Of a stretch of 12,064 bases of DNA, positions 1-7,264 are shown one piece after another (position 1 is the first letter of the stretch; the number at the start of each line of letters is the position of its first letter). Under the pieces are notes generated by a model. The model ran no database searches, was not told the origin of the DNA, and was given only the letters and a program-made list of their open reading frames with translations. This DNA is from DATEPR01 sp036503065 (GTDB lineage: Bacteria; Actinomycetota; Actinomycetes; Mycobacteriales; Pseudonocardiaceae). The position numbers and the translations under genes were made by a program. The DNA lies in NCBI GenBank assembly GCA_036503065.1, contig DASXXM010000488.1:1-12064 (forward strand). Direction: 5' to 3'.

Positions 1-966
1 AGGCTGGTGCTGGTCAACGACGACGACCTGACCTACTGCACGATGCGGCTGGACAACGACTCGCTGGCCACGCTGCTGGAGCACATCGAGGACATCGCGG
101 AACCGTTGCCGCGCACGCTGTGCTGGTCGGCGGCGTGGGAGATGACCCGCGAGGCCGAGCTGAAGGCGCGCGACTTCGTGCATCTGGTGCTGCGCGGGGT
201 CGGCAGCGAGTCCGAGGTGGGGGTGGTGCAGCGGCTGCTGTTGCAGGCGCAGACCGCGCTCGGCTCCTACGCCGACGGCGCGTGGGCACCGGCAGGCTGG
301 CGCGACTTCAGCCAGCAGGTGCTGCGGCTGGCCCGTGGCGCGGCGCCGGGGTCCGACCACCAGCTGGCCTACGTGAACGCGCTGTGCGGCTGCCTGCTGG
401 ACAAGGACATCCTGGCGGTGCTGCACGGCTGGCTGGACGGCTCCGCGCCGCTGCCGGGGCTGACCGTGGACACCGACCTGCGCTGGCGGCTGCTGCGCGC
501 GCTGACCGCGCACGGCAGCGCCGAGGAGTCCGACATCGACGCGGAGCGGGCGCGTGACGCGACCGCGGCCGGCCACCGGCAGGCCGAGTGGGCCAGGGCG
601 CTGCGGCCGACCGAACCGGCCAAGGCGGAGGCGTGGCGGCGCGCGGTGTTCGACGACGACCTGCCCAACGCGGTGAGCGACGCGATCATCGCGGGCTTCT
701 CGCACCCGGCACAGAAGAAGCTGCTGGCCGGCTACGTGGCCAGGTACTTCGCGGACGTGGCGGGCGTGTGGGAGCGGCGGTCCAGCGAACGCGCCCAGCC
801 GGTCGTGCTCGGGTTCTTCCCGGCGTGGGCGGTCGCGCCGGACACCGTGACCGCCGCGAACGACTGGCTGGCGCAGGACCGGCCGCCCGCCCTGCGTCGA
901 CTGGTGTCCGAGGGGCGGGCCGGGATCGTGCGGGCGCTGGCTGCCCAGGAGTTCGACCGGTCGTGA
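1..966 (+). CDS. pepN: Aminopeptidase N, C-terminal part (5' end outside window)
   Basis: This is the C-terminal ~321 residues of an M1-family zinc aminopeptidase, which removes N-terminal residues from peptides in the cytoplasm. The frame is open to the window's left edge, so the true start and the catalytic HExxH region lie outside. What is visible is the helical ERAP1-like C-terminal domain: an LVNDDDLTY motif at the start, which is typical of the junction to this domain in actinobacterial PepN, then helical segments such as SDAIIAGFSHPAQKKLLAGY and the ending RALAAQEFDRS. The gene stops at TGA 964-966 and a hairpin follows. It lies beside the DUF5130/ctaJ genes, matching the mycobacterial order. 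The family call is secure; activity cannot be judged from this fragment. Confidence 0.9.
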   Translation, partial: RLVLVNDDDLTYCTMRLDNDSLATLLEHIEDIAEPLPRTLCWSAAWEMTREAELKARDFVHLVLRGVGSESEVGVVQRLLLQAQTALGSYADGAWAPAGWRDFSQQVLRLARGAAPGSDHQLAYVNALCGCLLDKDILAVLHGWLDGSAPLPGLTVDTDLRWRLLRALTAHGSAEESDIDAERARDATAAGHRQAEWARALRPTEPAKAEAWRRAVFDDDLPNAVSDAIIAGFSHPAQKKLLAGYVARYFADVAGVWERRSSERAQPVVLGFFPAWAVAPDTVTAANDWLAQDRPPALRRLVSEGRAGIVRALAAQEFDRS

Positions 967-981
967 TCAATCCGTGCGTGT

Positions 982-1007
982 CGCGGTGAGACTTCGGACT
1001 CACCGCG
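982..1007 (+). terminator. Stem-loop after pepN with UUCG tetraloop
   Basis: The 9-bp arms CGCGGTGAG (982-990) and CTCACCGCG (999-1007) are perfectly complementary. The loop ACTTCGGA contains a C(UUCG)G tetraloop, an unusually stable cap. The hairpin sits 16 bp after the pepN stop and just before the next gene's start. There is no U-tract, which is common for actinobacterial terminators. It could also act as an mRNA 3'-end stabiliser. Confidence 0.55.
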
Positions 1008-1021
1008 GCAGTTCGGCGCGC

Positions 1022-1027
1022 TAAAGT
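1022..1027 (+). promoter_or_regulatory. Candidate -10 element (TAAAGT) for a leaderless transcript
   Basis: TAAAGT fits the actinobacterial -10 pattern TANNNT and lies 8 bp before the GTG start at 1036. No ribosome binding site is visible between them, so transcription may begin at or beside the start codon. No convincing -35 is seen. Confidence 0.3.
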
Positions 1028-1035
1028 TCTCTGTC

Positions 1036-1968
1036 GTGTCGCAAACGATCTCCGCGATCGCCAGCCTGCTGTGGCCGTTGATCGTGCTCGCCGTGCTCGT
1101 GCTGTTCCGTGGGCCGCTGACCAGGATCATCCGGTCCTCGGAGAAGCGGGACTTCGCCATCAGGATCGCCGGTCATGAGGTGTCCGTCGGCGAGTTGCAC
1201 CGCCAGCAGATGGACATGATGGCCGATCTGCACGATCAGGTCACCGCGCTACGCAAGGATGTCGACGCGTTGCGCCAGGGCGTCCCGCTGCGGATCGCCG
1301 CCAGTCCGGCCCGGGTCGCCATCCCGGTCCCGGTGACCAGTGGCGCCGCCGCCGTTGCCGCGGATCCGGCGGAGGACACCGAACTGGCCGACATCGAGGT
1401 GCCGAGTCAGGACCGGCCACAGTTCTCGGCCGGCCTGGTGAAGGCACCGTGGGAACGCCTGGAACTGCCGGCACCGGAGTCCGAGGACGGCACGCCGGAC
1501 GACAGCCCGGCCGGGCTGAGCGTGGTGCCGTCGGACGAACCGGCCGGCGACGAGCCGCCCGGCTGGAGCGCGGCCCGGCCGGACACCCGGCCGAAACCGG
1601 CAGGCGTGCTGTGGGTCGACGGCAACCCGTCGCACAACGCCCTGCAGCTGGACCAGTTGGAGCGGCGGGGCATCGTGGTGGACACGGCGCGCAGCACTCG
1701 CGAGGCGGTGCAGAAGCTGACCGGCCAGCGCTACCAGGTCATCGTGTCCGACATGGAGCGGATCGAGGGCGGCAAGCCGGTGCCCAACGCCGGCCTCGAA
1801 CTGATCCGCACGGTGCGCACGTTCGACCGGGAGACCCCGGTGGTGATCTACAGCGCCGGCCCGGCCGAGCGAGTGCTCGGCGACACCGCGACCCAGATCG
1901 GCGCGGACCTGGTCACCAACTCCTGGTACCAGCTCACCCGGGAACTACACCGAGTCGGCGTGCTGTGA
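1036..1968 (+). CDS. Membrane-anchored protein with a degenerate response-regulator receiver domain
   Basis: A 310-residue protein with three parts. Residues ~8-24 form a single hydrophobic membrane segment. Residues ~49-82 are a charged, heptad-like stretch that may form a coiled coil. A Pro/Ala/Glu-rich linker runs to ~187, and a CheY-like receiver domain covers ~188-310. In the receiver, VLWVDGNPSHN (191-201) is strand 1 with one acidic residue (D195) where an acidic pair is usual. VSDME gives the likely phosphoacceptor D239, and VVIYSAG gives the switch Ser/Thr (S273). The conserved Lys after strand 5 is missing (GADLVTNSW). No output domain follows, so the anchored receiver probably acts through protein contacts. 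No histidine kinase is nearby. The GTG start is supported by the candidate -10 upstream and by the immediate hydrophobic N-terminus. The partner and signal are unknown. Confidence 0.8.
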   Translation: MSQTISAIASLLWPLIVLAVLVLFRGPLTRIIRSSEKRDFAIRIAGHEVSVGELHRQQMDMMADLHDQVTALRKDVDALRQGVPLRIAASPARVAIPVPVTSGAAAVAADPAEDTELADIEVPSQDRPQFSAGLVKAPWERLELPAPESEDGTPDDSPAGLSVVPSDEPAGDEPPGWSAARPDTRPKPAGVLWVDGNPSHNALQLDQLERRGIVVDTARSTREAVQKLTGQRYQVIVSDMERIEGGKPVPNAGLELIRTVRTFDRETPVVIYSAGPAERVLGDTATQIGADLVTNSWYQLTRELHRVGVL

Positions 1969-2115
1969 CATGGCGCGCTGGCGCGCGCGGGCCTTGCCGC
2001 CCTTTACGCGGTGTCTGCTGCCCCGGAACTCGCTGCGCTTTGTTCCGGGGCAGCAGACACCGCGGGCGGCAAGGCCTGATGGCGCCGCAATGCCTGATGG
2101 CGCCAGCGCGCCATG
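1969..2115. repeat. Long composite inverted repeat between convergent genes
   Basis: Three nested, perfectly complementary arm pairs occupy the whole intergenic gap. The inner arms are 22 bp (2008-2029 with 2042-2063) around a 12-nt loop. The middle arms are 13 bp (GGCCTTGCCGCCC 1990-2002 with 2064-2076). The outer arms are 16 bp (CATGGCGCGCTGGCGC 1969-1984 with 2100-2115). A 5-nt bulge (2003-2007) and an asymmetric right-side insertion (2077-2099) break the stem. The outer arms abut the two convergent stop codons (TGA 1966-1968 on +, TGA 2120-2118 on -). A bidirectional terminator role is plausible. The length and layering also look like a dispersed palindromic element, which only a genome-wide copy count can settle. 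Confidence 0.9.
2074..2104. repeat. 13-bp direct repeat GCCTGATGGCGCC, two copies
   Basis: GCCTGATGGCGCC occurs at 2074-2086 and 2092-2104, 18 bp apart, on the right side of the composite inverted repeat. It has no equivalent on the left side, so it accounts for the asymmetric bulge. This may be a local duplication within the element. Confidence 0.85.
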
Positions 2116-2117
2116 TG

Positions 2118-2642
2118 TCACAGCGCGGTATCGGGGCTGGTGTGCTTCGGTGGTGAGCCGGCCTGATCGGTGAGCATCCGCAGGGCGCTGATCAAACCGC
2201 CGATCAGGTCGCTCTCCTTGAACGACGCGACCATCGCCATCACGGCCAGCTTGCAGGCCCGGTCCGGCAGCCTGCGATGGGCCTCGTCGCCGGTGACGAC
2301 CTCGACCACCCGCTGGCCGGGCGACACCGCGATCAACACCGCGTCCGACGCGGCCGGTTCGCCGATGGACGCGTGCAGCGCCTCTGCGGTGACTCGGGTG
2401 TCCTGGCCGAGATCGCCGAGGTAGATGCTGAAATCGAGGCTGGTGGCGCGGCTGGCCAGGGTGATCGTCTCGTCCAGCCGGGCGAGCTGCATCGGCGTGA
2501 ACGGCACCGTGGGCGGGAGCGGCTTGATCGTGCGCGCGATGGACAGCCTGCCGGCCGGCATCACGGCGGCGCCGGGACCGTGGGCGATGTCGTCATCGGG
2601 TCGGGCAACGGTTCCCGGACCGTTGTGCTCACCAGTTGCCAC
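2118..2642 (-). CDS. DUF5130-family protein
   Basis: A 174-residue protein resembling the actinobacterial DUF5130 family, which I associate with TPM/TLP18.3-like folds; the biochemical role is unknown. The recognisable core is residues ~57-160: LDETITLASRATSLDFSIYL, a GDLGQDTRVTAEALH segment, AVLIAVSPGQRVVEVVTG, and a helical end with FKESDLIGGLISALRMLTDQ. No signal peptide or membrane segment is present. GTG at 2642 is chosen because GGAGG lies 5 nt before it and because the predicted size is close to mycobacterial relatives. A longer reading frame upstream is Arg/Pro-rich and overlaps ctaJ. The start lies 14 bp inside the 3' end of ctaJ, so the two are probably translationally coupled. It ends at the composite inverted repeat. 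Confidence 0.8.
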   Translation of the reverse strand: MATGEHNGPGTVARPDDDIAHGPGAAVMPAGRLSIARTIKPLPPTVPFTPMQLARLDETITLASRATSLDFSIYLGDLGQDTRVTAEALHASIGEPAASDAVLIAVSPGQRVVEVVTGDEAHRRLPDRACKLAVMAMVASFKESDLIGGLISALRMLTDQAGSPPKHTSPDTAL

Positions 2643-2883
2643 GAGCACCTCCACGAGCCGTGCGCACGGACGTGTCCGTCGAGACGGGAGTTGTCGACCG
2701 GTCGGCGCGGCCGTCGTCCACGACGCCGTTGGCGCTCCACCACACCGGTTCGTAGGTCCACGCCTGACCGGAGCGGTACCGGGGGCCACGGCCGGACTTG
2801 GGCAACAGCGTCAACATCGCGATGACGCCGTACACCCCACCCGGTATCACCACGTAGATCAGCACCGTCTGCACAACACTCAC
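2629..2883 (-). CDS. ctaJ: aa3-type cytochrome oxidase subunit CtaJ
   Basis: An 84-residue membrane protein. Residues ~5-27 form one membrane helix (QTVLIYVVIPGGVYGVIAML). It is followed by the motif PRYRSGQAWTYEPVWW (34-49), which I recognise from CtaJ, a small accessory subunit seen in the actinobacterial cytochrome bcc-aa3 supercomplex. The protein should sit in the cytoplasmic membrane with the oxidase; a catalytic role is not expected. The tail after ~52 is polar and looks poorly conserved. The start GTG 2883 has no ribosome binding site but has a TANNNT element (TACCGT) 7 bp upstream, which suggests a leaderless message. The gene overlaps the DUF5130 gene by 14 bp and starts 34 bp after the MFS gene. 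The position beside pepN and near glbO matches the mycobacterial arrangement as I recall it. Confidence 0.75.
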   Translation of the reverse strand: MSVVQTVLIYVVIPGGVYGVIAMLTLLPKSGRGPRYRSGQAWTYEPVWWSANGVVDDGRADRSTTPVSTDTSVRTARGGARGNW

Positions 2884-2890
2884 GCGCAGT

Positions 2891-2896
2891 ACGGTA
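2891..2896 (-). promoter_or_regulatory. Candidate -10 element (TACCGT) for ctaJ
   Basis: On the minus strand TACCGT (TANNNT pattern) ends 7 bp before the GTG start of ctaJ, placing the transcription start at or next to the start codon. It lies in the 34-bp gap after the MFS gene. That gap also holds the short palindrome TGAGTCACTCA (2910-2920), which overlaps the MFS stop codon. Confidence 0.3.
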
Positions 2897-2917
2897 GCTG
2901 ATCCACTACTGAGTCAC

Positions 2918-4186
2918 TCACCGGCCATCGGTACGGACCAGCGGCCGTGCCAGCGTGATCGCCACGATCGTGACCAGCGCGCCCACCGCGACGAACACGG
3001 TGGCCAGTGAGGTGCCCTTGGCCAGCGGTCCGGCCAGCGCCGCACCCAGCGGCATGAGGCCCCACGCGAGCATCCGGTAGGCACTGGTCACCCGGCCCAT
3101 CATCGCGCCGGGGGTGAGCCGTTGGCGGCGGGTCGCGGACAGCACGTTCCAGCCGCCGGCCCCCAGGCCGACCACCAGGTAGGCCGCCCACACCGCGCCG
3201 GCCACCGGGACCGCGCCGACCACGAGGAACGCGACACCGAGCAGGGCCAGTGCGGCGACCATCATCCGGCCCTCGCCGAACCGGCTCGCCAGCCGGGGAA
3301 TCAGCCAGGCGGCGGCGAGCGTGCCGATCGCCTGCACAGCCCATAGCGTCGGCACGAGGGCGGTGCGCACGGCCAGCGTTTCGATCGCGTACAGCGAGAT
3401 GATCGCGTTCGCCGCACTGACCGCGAGCGCCGCGACGACGACGGCCATGATCAGGACGCGCAGCGCTCGGTCGCGCAGCAGATACCGGGCGCCCTCCACG
3501 AGCTGCCGGCGCAGTCGTGGCGGCGCGGCGGTTCTGCCGTCGCGGGGGGCCGGGATCGCTGGTGCGACGGCCACCTCGGGCAGCAGCGCGACGCACGACG
3601 CGGAGACCACGAACAGGGCCGCGTTCAACCCGAAGCAGGCGGCGGGCGACCAGATGAACAGGGCCGCGGCCAGCAGCGGCCCACCGAGATCCAGGCCGAG
3701 CGTCTCGGCGGAGACGTACCAGCTGTTGGCGCGGGCGAGCCGGTCCCGGCCGGCGAGTTCGACCAGCAGCGACTGGTAGGCCGAGTCGGCGAACGTCTCG
3801 CCGCTGGTGATCAGGAACGCGGCGACGACCAGCACCGGCACGCCCGCGTGGTGTGTGACCACCGCAACCGCGAGCGCGCCGACGACAAGGGCCCGGCCGG
3901 TGTGCGCCATCAGCACCACGCGGCGCGGTGACCGGCGGTCCACCAGCGTGCCGGCCGGCAGCGCGATCAGCAGCCAGGGCAGCACCTCGGCCACGGCGAC
4001 CGCGGAGACCGCCAGCGGGCTGTGGGTGCTGACCGCGGCGAACAACGGCAACGCGGCGATCCGGACGCCGTCGCCGGTCAGCGAGGTGAAGCCCGCCAAG
4101 ATGAGCAAGCGAAACGGTGCGGTGCTGGAACTGGTGGTGCCGAAATTTTCGGTGGTCGATCCCGCCTGTGCCGGTAAGCCGGCCAT
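2918..4186 (-). CDS. Major facilitator superfamily exporter
   Basis: A 422-residue polytopic membrane protein of the MFS_3 / EntS-like drug or siderophore exporter type. About 12 hydrophobic segments are visible, starting with RLLILAGFTSLTGDGVRIAA. A typical MFS loop motif, PAGTLVDRRSPRRVVLMAHT, follows the second helix (~75-95), and the central cytoplasmic loop contains PAPRDGRTAAPPRLRRQLVE. The C-terminal half has the second helix bundle and ends LARPLVRTDGR. The ATG at 4186 is preferred because GGGAGGGG lies about 7 nt upstream; the reading frame continues upstream to 4303 without such support. The substrate cannot be inferred. The gene is divergent from the GTRVT-repeat gene across 345 bp and is not part of the mycobacterial order as I know it. 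It therefore looks like an accessory arrival. Confidence 0.85.
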   Translation of the reverse strand: MAGLPAQAGSTTENFGTTSSSTAPFRLLILAGFTSLTGDGVRIAALPLFAAVSTHSPLAVSAVAVAEVLPWLLIALPAGTLVDRRSPRRVVLMAHTGRALVVGALAVAVVTHHAGVPVLVVAAFLITSGETFADSAYQSLLVELAGRDRLARANSWYVSAETLGLDLGGPLLAAALFIWSPAACFGLNAALFVVSASCVALLPEVAVAPAIPAPRDGRTAAPPRLRRQLVEGARYLLRDRALRVLIMAVVVAALAVSAANAIISLYAIETLAVRTALVPTLWAVQAIGTLAAAWLIPRLASRFGEGRMMVAALALLGVAFLVVGAVPVAGAVWAAYLVVGLGAGGWNVLSATRRQRLTPGAMMGRVTSAYRMLAWGLMPLGAALAGPLAKGTSLATVFVAVGALVTIVAITLARPLVRTDGR

Positions 4187-4431
4187 CGACGCAACCCCTC
4201 CCGGCAAACGTTCATCGTTGACGACAGCGGTGTTTCGTCCGATACGACCCACCCAGCAGGCGAAATGGCCGACGGTGACCGTGTCCTTGCGAACGGTGGC
4301 CAACTGTACCGGCGGGTGACCACACTGCGACGCGGTGACCGGAACCGCTCATCGACATCACTCGGTGAGAGCAATCGCTGGTCCGAATGCCCCCGATCCG
4401 GATGGCGGCATCTGGCGACCGATTTGGCGGC

Positions 4432-4460
4432 TTGTCTGAAGACACAGTTGCTCGTAGCTT
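4432..4460 (+). promoter_or_regulatory. Candidate sigma-70-type promoter for the GTRVT-repeat gene
   Basis: TTGTCT (4432-4437) and TAGCTT (4455-4460) are separated by 17 bp, the ideal spacing for a housekeeping-type promoter. Transcription would start near 4467 and give a leader of about 65 nt. The hexamers match the consensus only partly. Confidence 0.3.
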
Positions 4461-4517
4461 TTCACCTGTACGGCCCTTGCGAAGGCTCATCAAACACGCA
4501 TACCCGGTATCTATGTC

Positions 4518-4523
4518 AAGGAG
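4518..4523 (+). promoter_or_regulatory. Strong ribosome binding site AAGGAG
   Basis: AAGGAG ends 8 nt before the ATG at 4532. It is the strongest Shine-Dalgarno match I found in the window. It fixes the start of the repeat protein at 4532 rather than at the upstream in-frame ATG at 4265. Confidence 0.8.
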
Positions 4524-4531
4524 TGCACGCC

Positions 4532-5026
4532 ATGTACACGACGACTGCTGCCAGCCGAGTGAGCACTGCCACACTTTCGGATGACGTTGACCTCGCGCAG
4601 CGTTACGGGACGCGTGTCACCGCAGCGGCCGGTACGCGGGTGACCTGCCTCGGCACCCGGGTCACCGTGGCGCGAGAAGGTACCAGGGTTACTGCCCGTA
4701 TGGGTACCCGCGTGACTCGTATGGGTACCAGGGTGACTCGTATGGGCACCAGGGTGACCTGCCTCGGCACCAGGGTCACCGCACTGGACGGCACCCGCGT
4801 GACCGCACTGGACGGGACCAGGGTCACGGCACTGGACGGCACCCGCGTGACCGCACTGGACGGGACCAGGGTCACGGCACTGGACGGCACGCGGGTGACC
4901 GCCTTGGCGGGCACCAGGGTCACCGCCGTGGACGGGACTCGCGTGACGGCGCTGGACGGAACCAGGGTCACGGCACTGGACGGCACGCGAGTGACGGCGA
5001 CAGCGGGTACCCGCGTCACCTGCTGA
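4532..5026 (+). CDS. GTRVT-repeat protein, 164 residues, no recognised family
   Basis: I do not recognise this protein. A 25-residue head (MYTTTAASRVSTATL..., with the acidic SDDVD) is followed, from residue 26 to the end, by 18 units that all begin with an invariant GTRVT. Early units are 7-9 residues long (tails AAA, CL, VARE, ARM, RM, RM, CL). Later units are regular octads (GTRVTALD and variants ALA, AVD, ATA). The last unit ends in Cys as the final residue. It has about 24 Arg against 12 acidic residues, so it is strongly basic. No signal peptide or membrane segment is seen. TRVTAL has beta-strand character and D-G is a classic turn, so a beta-solenoid or repeated hairpin fold is plausible (inference). 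The divergent MFS gene is the only obvious partner. The gene ends 21 bp from the convergent HNH gene. Coding is supported by the strong ribosome binding site and by synonymous differences between units. Alternatives are a multi-core peptide precursor, an adhesin-like fibre or a nucleic-acid-binding protein. Confidence 0.8.
   Translation: MYTTTAASRVSTATLSDDVDLAQRYGTRVTAAAGTRVTCLGTRVTVAREGTRVTARMGTRVTRMGTRVTRMGTRVTCLGTRVTALDGTRVTALDGTRVTALDGTRVTALDGTRVTALDGTRVTALAGTRVTAVDGTRVTALDGTRVTALDGTRVTATAGTRVTC
4607..5023 (+). repeat. Tandem repeat array, 18 units of 21-27 bp (24 bp typical)
   Basis: In-frame tandem units encode GTRVT plus a 1-4 residue tail. The regular 24-bp part begins at 4766. A 48-bp double unit is perfectly duplicated (4790-4837 = 4838-4885). 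Neighbouring units often alternate Arg/Val codons (AGG-GTC versus CGC-GTG) while keeping the protein sequence. Units are contiguous with no spacers. Confidence 0.95.
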
Positions 5027-5047
5027 TCAGGGTGGGGCTGGGGGGTC

Positions 5048-5740
5048 TCAGGCCGCGGGCTCGCCGAGATACGGCAGCCACAGCGGGTCGGCCTCGGCCA
5101 CACCGGCGAGTAAGCGCCAGTTCGGGCCGTGCGGCGCACTGGGCGCCGTGCGCAGCCGCCAGCCGAGTTCGGACAGCAGGCGGTCGGCCTTGCGATGGTT
5201 GCACTTCGCGCAACTGGCGACGCAGTTCTGCCACGAGTGCGCGCCGCCACGGCTGCGCGGCACCACGTGATCGATGGTGTCGGCCCGGCCGCCGCAGTAC
5301 GCGCACCGGTAGCGGTCCCGATACATCAGTCCGGCCCTGGTCAACGGCACGCGAGCGCGATAGGGCACCCGGACGTAGTTGCTGAGCTTGATCACCGACG
5401 GCACCTGCACCGCCAGGCTGGCCGAGTGCAGGACGAGGCCGTCCGAGTCGCCGTGCAGCACCTCGGCCTTGCCACACACCACCAACACAACCGCCCTGCG
5501 CAGTGGCAGGGCGGTCAGCGGTTCGAATGTCGCGTTGAGCAGGAGCACTCGACGGCGACCCCAGGTCGTCGGCCTTGGTATGTAGTCATGACAGGTCGGA
5601 TCGGCCTCGACCGAACTCGGTGCGGAGATCGCCGTCACCGGCTCTCGGCACGCCACGCCCCCCGGCGCCTGCCTCGCGGCCGCGCCGATGTGGACTGGTT
5701 GTCGGTCGGGCACTCGACCACCTCCACCGGGTATGCGCAT
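5048..5740 (-). CDS. HNH endonuclease-domain protein
   Basis: A 230-residue protein of the actinobacterial HNH family that occurs beside glbO. The N-terminal ~60 residues are variable. Residues 64-140 contain the family-typical VLLLNATFEPLTALPLRRAV and VPSVIKLSNYVRVPYRARVP. The HNH core follows at 141-185: a zinc-type pair CAYC (C146, C149), IDHVVPRSRGG with the catalytic-type H158, N172, then CAKCNHRK (C177, C180, H182). The motif is intact, so metal-dependent nucleic-acid cleavage is expected, but the physiological substrate is unknown. ATG 5740 is chosen because TATGGT, a good -10, lies 5 bp upstream, which suggests a near-leaderless message. In-frame GTG codons at 5656 and 5638 are alternatives. 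It is divergent from mscS and convergent with the GTRVT-repeat gene. Confidence 0.85.
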   Translation of the reverse strand: MRIPGGGGRVPDRQPVHIGAAARQAPGGVACREPVTAISAPSSVEADPTCHDYIPRPTTWGRRRVLLLNATFEPLTALPLRRAVVLVVCGKAEVLHGDSDGLVLHSASLAVQVPSVIKLSNYVRVPYRARVPLTRAGLMYRDRYRCAYCGGRADTIDHVVPRSRGGAHSWQNCVASCAKCNHRKADRLLSELGWRLRTAPSAPHGPNWRLLAGVAEADPLWLPYLGEPAA

Positions 5741-5745
5741 AGTCG

Positions 5746-5751
5746 ACCATA
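5746..5751 (-). promoter_or_regulatory. Candidate -10 element (TATGGT) for the HNH gene
   Basis: On the minus strand TATGGT fits TANNNT and ends 5 bp before the ATG at 5740. No Shine-Dalgarno sequence precedes that ATG. No clear -35 is seen. Confidence 0.3.
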
Positions 5752-5821
5752 GATGACCCCGGAAATGCACGCCCCTACGGTGACGTGTCCCATAGTGACA
5801 TTGTGCCCGCTCCGGACCACA

Positions 5822-5865
5822 GGCACCTTGGCGCGCTCCGCGAGAGAACCACCGGCACCTTGGCG
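5822..5865. repeat. 12-bp direct repeat GGCACCTTGGCG upstream of mscS
   Basis: GGCACCTTGGCG occurs at 5822-5833 and 5854-5865, a 32-bp period that is close to three helical turns. The second copy ends 2 bp before the ATG at 5868. Two copies on one face of the helix next to a start codon suggest a regulator binding site, but this is inference. Confidence 0.6.
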
Positions 5866-5867
5866 TT

Positions 5868-6833
5868 ATGGTCGGCGCCGTGTTCTTGAGCGACACGAAG
5901 CCGAGTTGCGCGGACGACGCGACCACGTGGTGCGGCCAGGTCTGGAACGTCACGCACAACGGGTGGCTGGCCGGGTCGGCCGGCTGGCTGGTGGCCAAGC
6001 CGCTGCACATCCTGGGCATCCTGGTGGTCGCGATCGTGGCGCGGCTGCTGCTGCACCGGCTGATCAAGCGGCTGACCACGAGCAGGGGCCGGATTCCCAC
6101 GCTGCTGCGGCCGCTGCGGGAGCGGGCGCCGCAGACGTTGGCGTCGCTGGTGTCCGACCGGCGCTCGCAGCGGGCGCGGACGATCGGCTCGGTGTTGCAG
6201 TCGATCACGTCGTTCGTGGTGTGGGGCATCGCCGTGGTGCTGGTCCTCGGCGATCTCGGGTTCAACCTGACGCCGATCATCGCGTCCGCCGGGGTGATCG
6301 GCGTCGCGGTGGGCTTCGGGGCGCAGAACCTGGTGAAGGACTTCCTGTCCGGCATCTTCATGCTGCTGGAGGACCAGTACGGCGTCGGCGACGTGGTCGA
6401 CTTCGGCCAGGCGACCGGCACCGTCGAATCGGTCGGGCTGCGGGTGACGACGGTTCGGGACTACGCCGGCACGGTCTGGTACGTGCGCAACGGCGAGGTG
6501 CAGCGGGTCGGCAACTCCAGTCAGGGGTTCGCGGTGGCGGTTGTGGACGTGCCGCTCGGCTACGCCACCGACGTGAACCGGGCGCTGCACCTGCTCGAGG
6601 AGGTGGCGGGCGCCGCGACCGGCGAGCCGCCGATCTCCGACGACGTGCTGGAACCGCCCAAGGTGCTCGGCGTGCAGGGCATGACGACGGAGAACATCAC
6701 GTTGCGGCTGACCGTGAAGGTCCGGCCGGCCCGGCAGTGGGCGACGCAGCGGGAACTGCGTCGCCGGATCATGGCGGTGTTCGACGAGGCCGGCATCGCG
6801 CCGCCACTGGCCACCGGTGCCACCGAGGACTGA
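5868..6833 (+). CDS. MscS-family mechanosensitive ion channel
   Basis: A 321-residue small-conductance mechanosensitive channel in the cytoplasmic membrane, where it would release ions and solutes under hypo-osmotic tension. Membrane helices are at ~45-64, ~107-129 and ~134-168. The third carries the pore signature GVAVGFGAQNLVKDFLSGIF, continuing into LLEDQYGVGDVV. The beta domain follows (TGTVESVGLRVTTVRDYAGT, WYVRNGEV at ~183-211). The C-terminal alpha/beta domain (~224-315) contains LRLTVKVRPARQW, typical of the MscS vestibule. No good Shine-Dalgarno is present, so GTG 5880 is an alternative start. The extracellular N-terminus contains two Cys (C14, C22) near WCGQVW, which could form a disulfide. 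It is followed by glbO after 44 bp. Confidence 0.9.
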   Translation: MVGAVFLSDTKPSCADDATTWCGQVWNVTHNGWLAGSAGWLVAKPLHILGILVVAIVARLLLHRLIKRLTTSRGRIPTLLRPLRERAPQTLASLVSDRRSQRARTIGSVLQSITSFVVWGIAVVLVLGDLGFNLTPIIASAGVIGVAVGFGAQNLVKDFLSGIFMLLEDQYGVGDVVDFGQATGTVESVGLRVTTVRDYAGTVWYVRNGEVQRVGNSSQGFAVAVVDVPLGYATDVNRALHLLEEVAGAATGEPPISDDVLEPPKVLGVQGMTTENITLRLTVKVRPARQWATQRELRRRIMAVFDEAGIAPPLATGATED

Positions 6834-6865
6834 CACCCGGACGGCGCGCGGGCGCGCGAGTGGGT

Positions 6866-6871
6866 CAAGAT
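6866..6871 (+). promoter_or_regulatory. Candidate -10 element (CAAGAT) for glbO
   Basis: CAAGAT resembles an actinobacterial -10 and ends 6 bp before the GTG start at 6878. This would allow a leaderless glbO transcript in addition to read-through from mscS. Support is weak. Confidence 0.25.
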
Positions 6872-6877
6872 GGACGG

Positions 6878-7264
6878 GTGGCCACCCCGGAGACCTTCTA
6901 CCAAGCCGTGGGCGGCGAGGAGACCTTCCGCCGCGTCGTGACCCGGTTTTACGCCGAGGTCGCCAAGGACGAGATCCTGTTGCCGCTGTACCCGGAGCAA
7001 CCGGACCTGACCGGCGCGACCGAACGCCTCACGCTGTTCCTGATGCAGTACTGGGGCGGTCCGCGCACGTACTCCGACGAGCGCGGGCATCCGCGCCTGC
7101 GGATGCGGCACGCGCCGTTCACGATCGGCCCCCTGGAGCGGGACGCGTGGCTGCGCTGCATGCGGGTCGCGGTGGACGAGGCGCGGGTGCCGGAGCCGTA
7201 CCGGACGCAGCTCTGGGATTACCTGGAAATGGCTGCACAGAGCATGGTCAACTCCTGGGTGTGA
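6878..7264 (+). CDS. glbO: Group II truncated hemoglobin (trHbO)
   Basis: A 128-residue heme protein, the same length as mycobacterial trHbO. It binds O2 tightly and is linked in mycobacteria to oxygen handling at the respiratory chain and to NO/peroxide chemistry. Key residues are in place: Tyr25 (B10, in RFYAEV), Tyr38 (CD1, in LLPLYPE), proximal His78 (F8, in MRHAPFTIG), and Trp91 (G8, in RDAWLRCM), the marker of groups II and III. FLMQYWGGP and the C-terminal SMVNSWV are family-typical. GTG 6878 gives exactly the family N-terminus. No strong Shine-Dalgarno is present. The window also encodes CtaJ of the terminal oxidase, a suggestive neighbour. Confidence 0.95.
   Translation: MATPETFYQAVGGEETFRRVVTRFYAEVAKDEILLPLYPEQPDLTGATERLTLFLMQYWGGPRTYSDERGHPRLRMRHAPFTIGPLERDAWLRCMRVAVDEARVPEPYRTQLWDYLEMAAQSMVNSWV

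Larger units (their letters stand above)
4187..4531. other. Divergent intergenic control region with three GGTGACC heptamers
   Basis: This 345-bp stretch separates the MFS and GTRVT-repeat genes, and its base composition is less GC-rich towards the repeat gene. GGTGACC occurs on the plus strand at 4274-4280, 4315-4321 and 4334-4340. The first and third sit in odd palindromes: ACGGTGACCGT (4272-4282) and CGGTGACCG (4333-4341). They could be operator sites controlling one or both genes. An open frame continues from 4265 into the repeat gene. The strong ribosome binding site just before 4532 argues that this upstream part is not translated. Confidence 0.5.
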